DNA of 20,408 nucleotides from contig JBQTJJ010000066.1 in assembly GCA_052387235.1 (NCBI GenBank), forward strand, positions 1 through 20,408. Direction: 5' to 3'. The stretch is from JBQTJJ01 sp052387235 (lineage in GTDB: Bacteria > Actinomycetota > Acidimicrobiia > Acidimicrobiales > GCA-2861595). Positions 14,344 to 20,408 of this stretch are shown in pieces. The translations under genes were made by a program, and so were the position numbers. Position 1 is the stretch's first letter; every line of letters starts with the position of its first letter. Below the pieces are notes generated by a model. That model did no database searches. It was not told the DNA's origin and saw only the letters and a list, made by a program, of their open reading frames with translations.

Positions 14344-16298
14344 CCGCCCCCGCGCTCCAGGGCCCGTGGGCGCGACGGCGACCTCCGGCCCGGCTGCGCT
14401 GGGTGCCGGTGGCGTCGGGCCTGGCCGCCGGCGCCGCCGGTCTGGTGCTGGCCGCCGTCGTCGCCTTCCTCGTGACCGGCGCTCGGTCCGGGCCGCTGGA
14501 CTGGGCCGAGCTGCTCACGTCCCCGGTCTGGGACCCCGTGCGGGGGCGCTTCGGGGCCACGGCCATGCTCTGGGGGACGGCGGCCGTCTCGGTGGTGGCC
14601 CTGGGGCTGGCGGCGCCGGTCGGGTGGGCGGCGGCCGTCGCCATCGTGGAGCTGGCCCCGCGGCGGTGGCGGCGGGTGCTGCGGTCCGGCGCCGAGCTGC
14701 TGGCCGTGGTGCCCTCCATCGTCTACGGCCTCATCGGCATCGCCTACCTGCGCCCCTTCGTCGCCGGGCTGGCCGGCGTGCCGGGCGGGGACAGCCTCCT
14801 CGCCGCCGCCCTGGTGCTGGCCGTGATGGTGCTCCCCACCATCGTGGCCGTGTCGGCCGACGCCCTGGACGACGTGCCGGCCGGGACCCGGGAGGCGGCG
14901 GCGGCCTGCGGCCTCACCCGCACCGAGGTCGTCCGCTCGGCGGTGCTGCCCCTGGCCCGCCGGGGCATGGGCGCCGCCGCCCTGCTGGCCCTGGCCCGGG
15001 CCCTGGGCGAGACCATCGCCGTGTTCCTGGTGGTCGGCCGGGCCGACGGCCGCTTCCCCTCGTCGGCCGGCGACGTGCTCGACCGCCTGGTCCGGCCCGG
15101 GCAGACCCTCACCACCAAGCTCAACGGCCCCGAGAGCGTGCTGGCCGGCACGGCAGGGCCCCACTGGGCCGCCCTGTGCGGCCTCGGGCTGGTGCTGCTG
15201 GCCGGCGTCGTGGCCCTCACCCTGCTCGGGCAGCGCCGGGCCGGCGTCGGCGGCGGCGGGGTGGGTGGCCGGTGTGCTGCACCCGGTCGGCTCCGCCGGG
15301 CGGACGTGGGCCTGGCCGGGTGGGGCCAGGCCGTGCGGGACCGGGCCGGCCGGGTGCTGGCGTGGGCGGTGCCCGGTCGGCTCCGCCGGGCGGACGTGGG
15401 CGGGACCGGAGGGGTGTGGCGCCGGCGGCGGGCCGCGCAGTGGGGGCCGGCGCCGGGCCGGGCCGTGCGGGACCGGGCCGGCCGGGTGCTGGCGTGGGCG
15501 GTGCTGGCCGGCGTGCTCCTCCTGGTCGGGGCGGTGGTCGCGGTGGTGGCCGGCCGGGGCGGTACCGCCTTCGACCCCGGCTTCTGGTGGTCCCCGGCCC
15601 AGGGCGCCAGCGGGGGCGGGATCCGCGACCAGCTCGCCGGCACGCTCCTGCTCGTGGCCGTCGCCGGCGTGCTGGCCGCGCCCGTGGGCCTCGGGCTCGG
15701 GCTGGTGGTGGCCGAGTACGCCCGGCCCGGTGCGGCCAGGTGGCTGCGGTCCCTGGTCCTCACCCTCGGCGGCGTGCCCTCGATCCTGCTGGGGCTGTGC
15801 GGCTACTGGCTCTTCGCCACCCGGCTGGGATGGGGCAAGAGCTGGCTGGCCGGCAGCGTCGTGCTGGCCGTGGTGGCCGTCCCCCCGGTGGTGATCGCGG
15901 TGGCATCGGCCGTGGCCGGCGTGCCGCCCGGGCGGCGGGAGGCGGCCCTCGGGCTGGGCCTGCGCCGGGCCCAGGTGGTGCGATCCGTCCTCGTCCCCTC
16001 CGCCCTTCCCGGTCTGGTGACCGGGCTCCTGTTGGGCCTGGCCCGTGCCGCGGGCGAGACCGCGCCGCTTCTCTTCACCGCCACCGTGTTCTCGGGCGCG
16101 CCCACCCTCCCGGCCGGTGTGCGCGAGTCCCCGGTGGCCGCCCTCCCCACCCACATCTTCATCCTGGCCCAGGACGCGGCCGAGCCTGCGGCCCGGCAGG
16201 CGGCCTGGGGCTCGGCCGTGGCGCTGATCGTGGTGGCCGCGGTGCTGGTCCTCGCCGCCGTGCCCGCCCGCCGCCGGCTCCAGCGGAGCATGGCGTGA
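14340..16298 (+). CDS. Fused phosphate permease PstC-PstA in a single polypeptide
   Basis: One uninterrupted frame encodes both membrane subunits of the phosphate importer (about 652 residues). The PstC half (about 1-300) has six predicted helices, an EAA loop (EAAAACGLTRTEVVRSAVLP, 185-204) and ALGETIAVFLVVG. The PstA half (about 385-652) has six more, an EAA loop (EAALGLGLRRAQVVRSVLVP, 534-553) and AAGETAPLLFTA. Between them is an Arg/Gly-rich linker (about 299-384) made of duplicated segments: PGRLRRADVG at 315 and 345, AVRDRAGRVLAWAV at 331 and 375. The start is uncertain. CTG 14340 overlaps the pstS stop (CTGA) and keeps the basic N-terminus expected before helix 1; GTG 14403 is the first conventional start. 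The stop overlaps pstB as GTGA. Confidence 0.88.
   Translation: MTAPALQGPWARRRPPARLRWVPVASGLAAGAAGLVLAAVVAFLVTGARSGPLDWAELLTSPVWDPVRGRFGATAMLWGTAAVSVVALGLAAPVGWAAAVAIVELAPRRWRRVLRSGAELLAVVPSIVYGLIGIAYLRPFVAGLAGVPGGDSLLAAALVLAVMVLPTIVAVSADALDDVPAGTREAAAACGLTRTEVVRSAVLPLARRGMGAAALLALARALGETIAVFLVVGRADGRFPSSAGDVLDRLVRPGQTLTTKLNGPESVLAGTAGPHWAALCGLGLVLLAGVVALTLLGQRRAGVGGGGVGGRCAAPGRLRRADVGLAGWGQAVRDRAGRVLAWAVPGRLRRADVGGTGGVWRRRRAAQWGPAPGRAVRDRAGRVLAWAVLAGVLLLVGAVVAVVAGRGGTAFDPGFWWSPAQGASGGGIRDQLAGTLLLVAVAGVLAAPVGLGLGLVVAEYARPGAARWLRSLVLTLGGVPSILLGLCGYWLFATRLGWGKSWLAGSVVLAVVAVPPVVIAVASAVAGVPPGRREAALGLGLRRAQVVRSVLVPSALPGLVTGLLLGLARAAGETAPLLFTATVFSGAPTLPAGVRESPVAALPTHIFILAQDAAEPAARQAAWGSAVALIVVAAVLVLAAVPARRRLQRSMA
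15282..15504 (+). repeat. Duplicated A and B segments in the PstC-PstA linker
   Basis: A 30-base segment at 15282-15311 recurs exactly at 15372-15401 (offset 90). A 44-base segment at 15329-15372 recurs exactly at 15461-15504 (offset 132). The order is A-B-A-B, with the first B abutting the second A. Both offsets are multiples of three, so the reading frame is kept. Perfect identity suggests a recent event. Confidence 0.9.
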
Positions 16299-16993
16299 CC
16301 GCGGCCCGGGTCGACGAGCTGGTGGTGGCGGCCGGGTCCCGGCGCCTGGTGGGGCCGGTGTCGTTCGCCCTGGCGGCCGGCGCCACCCTCGGCCTGCGGG
16401 GCCCGTCCGGCTCGGGGAAGTCCACCGTGCTGCGCGCCCTCGTGGGCCTGCTGCCGGAGGGCCTGCGGGTGTCGGGCTCGGTCCGGGTCCTCGGGGTCGA
16501 CGTCCTCGCGGCCGGCGCCGGCCTGCCCGCCCTGCGGGCCCGGGCCGTGCTGGTGGGCCAGACCCCGGTGGTGTTCCCGGCCTCGATCCTCGCCAACGCC
16601 GCCTTCGGCCTGCGCCACCTGGTGCGGGCGTCCCGGGCCGAGCTGCGGGCCCGGTGCGAGGCCGCCCTGATCGAGGCCGGCCTCTGGGACGAGGTGGCCG
16701 ACCGCCTCGACGCCCCCGCCTCCGACCTCAGCATCGGCCAGCGCCAGCGCCTCTGCCTGGCCCGGGCTCTCGCCCTCGACCCCACCATGCTGCTGCTCGA
16801 CGAGCCCACCAGCTCCCTCGACGCGGCCTCGACGGCGCGGGTGGAGCACGCCGTGGCCGGGCTGCACGGCCGGCGCACCGTGCTGGTCGTGTCCCACGAC
16901 CACTCCCAGCTGGAGCGGCTGTGCGACGAGGTGGTGACTCTGTCCCGGGCCGGCGACGACGATCTGGCGGACGAGCCGGCCGTCGTCGACTGA
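16295..16993 (+). CDS. pstB: Phosphate ABC transporter ATPase, divergent PstB-like
   Basis: This is the nucleotide-binding subunit that powers the fused permease. The 232-residue product has Walker A GPSGSGKST (36-44), a Q-loop at Gln89, Walker B MLLLDEPTSSLD (165-176) and switch His201 in VVSHD. It departs from standard PstB in three ways. It is about 20-25 residues short. The Q-loop reads VGQTPVVFPASI rather than FQKPNPFPMSI. The ABC signature is LSIGQRQRL rather than LSGGQQQRL, losing one conserved Gly. QRLCLARALAL is PstB-like. The start is GTG 16295, overlapping the permease stop. No phoU follows. Its assignment rests partly on operon context. Confidence 0.88.
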   Translation: MTAARVDELVVAAGSRRLVGPVSFALAAGATLGLRGPSGSGKSTVLRALVGLLPEGLRVSGSVRVLGVDVLAAGAGLPALRARAVLVGQTPVVFPASILANAAFGLRHLVRASRAELRARCEAALIEAGLWDEVADRLDAPASDLSIGQRQRLCLARALALDPTMLLLDEPTSSLDAASTARVEHAVAGLHGRRTVLVVSHDHSQLERLCDEVVTLSRAGDDDLADEPAVVD

Positions 16994-17054
16994 CCGTCGG
17001 GGCCTGCGAGCCGGCCACCTGCTCGGGAGGGGCGGCGGCGCCGGGCTGCCCGGG

Positions 17055-17165
17055 GTCGCGGTCCCTCAGGGTTCCGGCTCGTCGACGCGGGCATCTCCCC
17101 CGCGCCCGTGCGCGTGCGGGGTCCGTCGTCGCGGTCCCTCAGGGCTCCAGCTCGTCGATGCGGGC
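17055..17165. repeat. Duplicated 38-bp gene-end segment
   Basis: Bases 17128-17165, which include the last codons and stop of the minus-strand gene ending at 17139, recur at 17055-17092 with 35 of 38 identical. All three differences are transitions. On the minus strand the outer copy still reads ARVDEPEP plus stop, against ARIDELEP plus stop in the gene. It occupies most of the 145-base gap after pstB, where no convincing terminator was seen. Confidence 0.8.
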
Positions 17166-17678
17166 GCCGAAGTCCCGCCTGGGGCGGGAGGGGACGGCCC
17201 GGCGCAGGTCGGCGAGGGCGGCCCGGTAGGTGCGCAGGATCTCGGGCGACCGCTCGTTGTAGTTCGCCTCCGAGTCCTCGGTCACGCTCCGGAGGTAGGC
17301 CTGCCACACGGCGGCATGGCCGACGTAGCGGTCGCGGGCCCGGGCCAGGTCCCGGTGCCAGGGCAGGAACCGGATCTCGTCCACCCGCTCGACGCGGGCC
17401 GCCACCGCCTCCGACGAGGCTCGTGCCGCCTGCGAGAGCCGCACGAAGAGGGTGGCCCGCTCCTCGTCCGGGATGGGGCCCCGGCCGGTGTAGTCGGCGA
17501 AGATCGCCTGCGTGTCGGGGAGGAAGCGGTTGATGGTGCGCTCGGCCTCCTCGATGTTCCGGAGGAGCCGGTCCATCTCCCGGTTCTGGGCGTACCAGTC
17601 GCCCATGAGGCCCAGCCCACCGACCACGAGCAGGACGCCCAGCGGGAGCAGGACCCCCCGGCCGCGCACCTCTGTCAA
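17139..17678 (-). CDS. Membrane-anchored helical protein of unknown function
   Basis: I recognise no family. The 179-residue product has a short basic N-terminus, one transmembrane helix (about residues 9-26, VLLPLGVLLVVGGLGLMG), and a charged, mainly helical extracytoplasmic domain. That domain has Glu/Arg-rich stretches such as EMDRLLRNIEEAERTINRF that may form a coiled coil, and a repeated Trp/Tyr pattern around FLPWHRDLARARDRYVGHAAVWQAYL. The start TTG 17678-17676 overlaps the stop of the upstream M15 peptidase gene (TTGA), so the two are probably co-translated and may work together at the cell surface. There is an in-frame GTG three codons later. Function is unknown. Confidence 0.75.
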   Translation of the reverse strand: MTEVRGRGVLLPLGVLLVVGGLGLMGDWYAQNREMDRLLRNIEEAERTINRFLPDTQAIFADYTGRGPIPDEERATLFVRLSQAARASSEAVAARVERVDEIRFLPWHRDLARARDRYVGHAAVWQAYLRSVTEDSEANYNERSPEILRTYRAALADLRRAVPSRPRRDFGARIDELEP

Positions 17679-19030
17679 CCGGCGCCGAAGTGGGCGGCGG
17701 CGCCCCTGGCCACCACCGTCCCGTCGGCGGCGACGATCCAGTACCCGTCTCCCTTGGCGGTGCGGGTGAGCCCCACCACGGGCGAGGCGGTGGCACGGTC
17801 GACCGCCGCCCCCAGGAAGGGAGCCTCACCGAAGGCGAAGACGCCGCCGTCGGCGGCGACCAGCCAGTAGCCCCTGCCGCCTGGCGCCGGCGCCATGGCC
17901 ATGATCGGCTCGGCCAGCCGGATGGCGCCCGTGCTGCCGCGGAACACCGCGCTGCCGAAGGCGAAGATGCCGCCGTCGGCGGCCACCAGCCAGTAGCCCT
18001 TACCGTCGGCGGCGGGCGCCATGCCCACCACCGGTGAGTTGAGGCGGAGGTTGCCGGTGCTGCCGTAGAAGGCGGCGGTGCCGAAGCTGAAGACCCCGCC
18101 GTCGCCGGCCACGAGCCAGTAGCCCCTGCCGTCGGGGGTGGGTGCCATGGCCACGACGGGCGAGTTGAGGCGGAGGTTGCCGGTGCTGCCGAAGAAGGCG
18201 GCGTTCCCGAAGTTGAAGATGCCGCCGTCCCCGCCCAGCAGCCAGTACCCGCCCCGGTCGGGCGTGGCCGTCGCGCCCACCACGACCCAGCTCAACGCGA
18301 CGGCGTCGGCCGCCCCGAACGTCCTGGCGCTGCCCCGGGGCCGCACCGCGCCCAGCCCGGTGACGGCGGCGTACCCCCGGTCGTCGGCCGCCGGCAGCAG
18401 CGCCACCGTGTCGGCCCGCACGGGGTCGCCGCCCAGGGTGCCGCCGTCGCCCACCCACTCCCAGTGCCACGGCTCGGGGCAGGCGCTCCCGCCGGGCTCG
18501 GCCCACCCGGGGTGGTTCCAGCCCAGGGTGCCGGCCCGGGCCTTGAGGAAGCGGTAGCCGGGGGACGTGAACGTGACCGTCCTTCCGGGCTCCGACACGT
18601 CGACGGCCTTCCCCCAGCCGTGCATGGACGTGCCCTTGGGCCGCCCGTCGGGGTAGGTGGTGGGGGCGGCGGCGCAGGCGCTGTTCCCGGCCGCCGTCCA
18701 CGACGACGCCACCGCGACCTGGCCGCTGAGAGGCCGGTAGCAGTCCCGGGCGCCGAGCCGGACGTTGGACGCCGAGGCCAGCCGGTAGAGCAGGGCCAGG
18801 CTCGGTCCCGCCTCCCGCGCCACCCGGCAGCCGGTGGTGGCGGTGATGAGCCGGTCGGCCGGCACGTACCCGTTCTCCACCCCGGCGAGGGGCAGGGGGC
18901 GGTTGTCGGGCTGGATGGCGGCCACGGCGCCACCGGCCGGCGCCGCCCCTGCGGACCCGAGGGCGAGGGCGAGGGCGGCGAGAAGGGCTCGAGTGGCCGC
19001 GCTCGGCCGGGAGGTGGATCGTCTGGGCAC
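17675..19030 (-). CDS. Secreted VanY-like M15 peptidase with six 42-residue C-terminal repeats
   Basis: The 451-residue product has a signal peptide (residues 1-38, cleavage near GGAVA), then a D-alanyl-D-alanine carboxypeptidase-type M15B domain (about 55-200). Its zinc site is visible: His137 and Asp144 in SMHGWGKAVDVS, and His189 with catalytic Glu186 in EPWHWEWV. CYRPLSGQ precedes it. The domain should cut peptidoglycan stem peptides outside the cell. Residues 219-451 are five full and one partial 42-residue repeats of the GYWLVAADGGIFAFG type, which I associate with Acidimicrobiia surface proteins. They may form a beta-propeller-like wall- or sugar-binding unit (inference). The start is GTG 19030-19028; a weak TTCAAT lies seven bases upstream. 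Confidence 0.9.
   Translation of the reverse strand: MPRRSTSRPSAATRALLAALALALGSAGAAPAGGAVAAIQPDNRPLPLAGVENGYVPADRLITATTGCRVAREAGPSLALLYRLASASNVRLGARDCYRPLSGQVAVASSWTAAGNSACAAAPTTYPDGRPKGTSMHGWGKAVDVSEPGRTVTFTSPGYRFLKARAGTLGWNHPGWAEPGGSACPEPWHWEWVGDGGTLGGDPVRADTVALLPAADDRGYAAVTGLGAVRPRGSARTFGAADAVALSWVVVGATATPDRGGYWLLGGDGGIFNFGNAAFFGSTGNLRLNSPVVAMAPTPDGRGYWLVAGDGGVFSFGTAAFYGSTGNLRLNSPVVGMAPAADGKGYWLVAADGGIFAFGSAVFRGSTGAIRLAEPIMAMAPAPGGRGYWLVAADGGVFAFGEAPFLGAAVDRATASPVVGLTRTAKGDGYWIVAADGTVVARGAAAHFGAG
17678..18376 (-). repeat. Six tandem 42-residue repeats (126-bp period)
   Basis: From residue 219 the M15 protein consists of 42-residue units, each beginning GY(W/A) and containing DGGxFxFG, GSTG and PVVxMAP. 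The first unit is degenerate, the second and third are nearly identical (both have FGSTGNLRLNSPVV-like cores), and the sixth stops after 23 residues. Period and register are exact across all units. Confidence 0.9.
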
Positions 19031-19083
19031 GCCCGCGATTGAAGCACCGCCACGATGGGGGCCGGTGCACCCGCGCCAGGCCG

Positions 19084-19202
19084 CGCTCTGTGCGGTGGAG
19101 ACGAAGCGGAGAGCAACCGGTTCGCCGCAGGAGCGCCGCGCCCCGCTCTGTGCGGTGGAGGCGAGCGGAGAGCGACCGGTTCGCTACAGGAGCGCCGCGC
19201 CC
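19084..19202. repeat. Two-copy tandem repeat of about 60 bp
   Basis: Two adjacent copies, about 19084-19143 and 19144-19202, each begin CGCTCTGTGCGGTGGAG and end GGAGCGCCGCGCCCC. They differ by a one-base indel and a few substitutions. Each has a near-palindromic core around ACCGGTTCGC. They fill most of the 191-base gap between the VOC gene stop and the M15 peptidase start. Confidence 0.8.
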
Positions 19203-19221
19203 CGCCGGCGGCGCCGGCCGG

Positions 19222-19689
19222 TCAGGAACCGCCGCCGCCCATGGCCTCCGCGGCGCGCCGGGCCATCTCGTCCGGCGCCACGTCCTCGACGTGGGTGGCG
19301 ACCGACCACCTGTGGCCGAACGGGTCCTCGAACAGGCCCGACCGGTCGCCGTAGAACTGGGTGGTGACGGGGCTCACCACGGTGGCCCCGGCCTTCACGG
19401 CCCGGTCGAACACGTCGTCCACGTCGTCCACGTAGACGCTCAGGACGACCGGCGTGCCGCCCACCGTCCTCGGGCTCTGGTTGCCCATGTCGGGGAACTC
19501 GTCGGAGAGCATGACCACCGAGTCGCCCAGCTGCAGCTCGGCGTGCCCGACCTTGCCGCCCGGCGCCGGCATGCGCACCCGTTCCTTGGCGCCCAGGACC
19601 TCGGTATAGAAGTCGATGGCGGCGGCGGCGCCCTCGATGCAGAGGTAGGGCGACAGCTGCGGGTAGCCATCGGGGATCGGCTTGGCCAT
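19222..19689 (-). CDS. VOC-superfamily protein (PhnB/glyoxalase-like)
   Basis: The 155-residue product has the paired beta-alpha-beta-beta-beta modules of the vicinal oxygen chelate superfamily. YLCIEGAAAAIDFYTEVLGAKE opens the first module. HAELQLGDSVVMLSDEFPD follows with a possible metal-binding His. DVDDVFDRAVKAGATVVSP opens the second, and GLFEDPFGHRWSVATHVED ends the fold. This resembles the PhnB/glyoxalase/bleomycin-resistance group; the substrate cannot be predicted. The start is ATG 19689-19687 with GGAGGA (19700-19695) six bases before it. Upstream is a well-formed promoter with a LexA-type box over the start of transcription, so DNA-damage induction is likely. Confidence 0.9.
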   Translation of the reverse strand: MAKPIPDGYPQLSPYLCIEGAAAAIDFYTEVLGAKERVRMPAPGGKVGHAELQLGDSVVMLSDEFPDMGNQSPRTVGGTPVVLSVYVDDVDDVFDRAVKAGATVVSPVTTQFYGDRSGLFEDPFGHRWSVATHVEDVAPDEMARRAAEAMGGGGS

Positions 19690-19737
19690 TGGGTTCCTCC
19701 CACATGTCGAGGCGGATTGGAGTGGTCGTGATCAGGG

Positions 19738-19753
19738 TCGAACGTCTGTTCGG
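19738..19753 (-). promoter_or_regulatory. LexA-type SOS box at VOC gene promoter
   Basis: The minus strand reads CCGAACAGACGTTCGA, matching the actinobacterial LexA consensus TCGAACRNRYGTTCGA at all but the first base. It covers the start of transcription predicted from the adjacent promoter. Confidence 0.7.
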
Positions 19754-19755
19754 TC

Positions 19756-19784
19756 ATCCTAGCCCTCGGGTCCGGGTGTGGCAA
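19756..19784 (-). promoter_or_regulatory. VOC gene promoter
   Basis: TTGCCA (19784-19779), 17 bases, and TAGGAT (19761-19756) form a good housekeeping-sigma promoter on the minus strand. Transcription would start near 19749, inside the LexA box, leaving a leader of about 60 bases with a clear ribosome-binding site. Confidence 0.65.
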
Positions 19785-19861
19785 GGGCTTCGGCGAGTTT
19801 CCGACCAGACCGACGACCGAGGAGGCTCCATCATCCTCGCCGCCGTGTCACACCCCCTCCC

Positions 19862-19867
19862 TATACT
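19862..19867 (+). promoter_or_regulatory. TATACT -10 element for leaderless DUF222 gene
   Basis: TATACT lies seven bases before the ATG at 19875, with no Shine-Dalgarno between, so the transcript should be leaderless. No -35 was recognised. Its last T is the first base of the SOS box. Confidence 0.65.
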
Positions 19868-19882
19868 CGAACGCATGTTCGG
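19867..19882 (+). promoter_or_regulatory. LexA-type SOS box over the DUF222 start codon
   Basis: TCGAACGCATGTTCGG matches TCGAACRNRYGTTCGA at 15 of 16 positions; only the last A is G. The ATG of the gene lies inside the spacer. Genes of the 13E12 family are known members of the LexA regulon in Mycobacterium tuberculosis, which supports the call. Confidence 0.75.
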
Positions 19883-20408
19883 TGGTTGGACCATGGAGAC
19901 GATCCGGGAGGCGGTAGGGGCCTACGCCGGCGCCTTCGACCCGGCCCTGGTGTCGGCGGCCGACGCCCAGCGCATCGTGGCCGTCGCGGCGGTGGCCGAG
20001 CACATGCTGGCCGGCGTCAAGGCCATGGCCGCGGCCCGGGTGGCCGAGACCGAGCTGTGGCGCAAGGAGGGGGACCGCAGCCCGGCCCACCAGCTGGCCC
20101 GGCGCTCGGGCACCAGCGTGTACAGCGCCCGGGCGGCGGACCGCCCGGGGACACCCCCACCGCCCCGAACCGGGCGTGGCGGCGCCGGCGGGTGCCGCGG
20201 GCGATGAAGGTGCTGGTGCGCATCGACTGGGACGCGCTCGTCCGGGGCTGGCCCATCGAGGGCGAGGTGTGCGAGATCGCGGGGCTGGGCCCCGTCGCGG
20301 TCTCGGTGGTGCGGGCCATGATCGAAAGCGGCGACGCCTTCTTGGCCGCGGTGGTGACCAAGGGGGTGGACGTGGCCACCGTGGCCCACCTGGGCCGGCG
20401 CCCGAGCG
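19875..20408 (+). pseudogene. DUF222/13E12-type gene, internally deleted and frameshifted, cut by window edge
   Basis: The gene starts at ATG 19875 (MFGGWTMETIREAV). It encodes a typical DUF222 N-terminus to about 20125, with FDPALVSAADAQRIVA and ARVAETELWRKEGDRSPAHQLAR. That frame then runs into low-complexity sequence and stops at 20207. The family's C-terminal part resumes in the -1 frame at about 20150-20408, with KVLVRIDWDALVRGWPIEGEVCEIAGLGPVAV and AHLGRRPS, and continues past the edge, where an HNH nuclease domain would follow. In intact members these parts are separated by well over 100 residues, so the middle is missing. A perfect 9-bp hairpin (20128-20149) sits at the break. An assembly collapse or sequencing error is possible, and the fragments could also be two short proteins. 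Confidence 0.75.
20128..20149. repeat. Perfect 9-bp GC hairpin at the DUF222 breakpoint
   Basis: CCCGGGCGG (20128-20136), four bases CGGA, and CCGCCCGGG (20141-20149) form a perfect stem-loop. It lies exactly where family similarity in the first frame ends. It may have promoted the deletion, or may cause sequencing or assembly errors. Confidence 0.7.

Noticed and set aside
17041..17053. CCGGG-CTG-CCCGG hairpin after pstB as a terminator
   Set aside because: A 5-bp stem without T-tract or extension; not distinguishable from background.
17678..18376. The repeats at 17678-18376 as a non-coding satellite or CRISPR array
   Set aside because: The 126-bp period encodes exact 42-residue protein repeats in frame, with no short repeat/spacer alternation.

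Overview
The window is very GC-rich bacterial DNA with dense, often overlapping genes, frequent GTG and TTG starts, and TANNNT -10 hexamers placed 6-7 nt before start codons, the signature of leaderless transcripts. This points to Actinomycetota. The 42-residue GYWLVAADGGxFxFG repeats in a secreted protein and the DUF222/13E12-type gene fragment suggest the Acidimicrobiia in particular (inferred from family knowledge; no search was run).

Positions 1-9410 lie on the minus strand and are mostly core metabolism. In transcription order they are: a cobalamin-binding mutase subunit, sucC and sucD; a SEC-C motif protein; a secreted cell-wall amidase; a tightly overlapped one-carbon/purine run purN-purH-folD-metF; and icd, cut by the left edge. 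A divergent, overlapping promoter near 9420 separates the cobalamin-binding gene from a small membrane-anchored protein on the plus strand. A PadR-type regulator and a PcrA/UvrD helicase follow on the minus strand (9919-12796).

Positions 12952-16993 form a plus-strand block: an ArsC-type arsenate reductase, then a phosphate ABC transporter. The transporter is unusual. Both permeases, PstC and PstA, are in one open frame joined by a linker built from duplicated segments. The ATPase is short and has LSIGQ in place of LSGGQ, and no phoU follows. An 11-bp inverted repeat lies upstream of arsC. A perfect 18-bp hyphenated palindrome, containing ATCAA-N6-TTGAT, lies between the pstS promoter and its start. 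Together these suggest a combined phosphate/arsenate response unit.

Positions 17139-19030 hold two overlapping minus-strand genes: a secreted VanY-like M15 peptidase with six C-terminal 42-residue repeats, and a small membrane-anchored protein. The right end holds a VOC-family protein (minus) and a divergent DUF222/13E12-type gene (plus) that is internally deleted and frameshifted. Each has a LexA-type SOS box at its transcription start, suggesting both are DNA-damage controlled. Short two-copy duplications recur at 6228-6316, 15282-15504, 17055-17165 and 19084-19202. No tRNA, rRNA, CRISPR array or insertion sequence was seen, and no gene-free stretch exceeds 300 bases.
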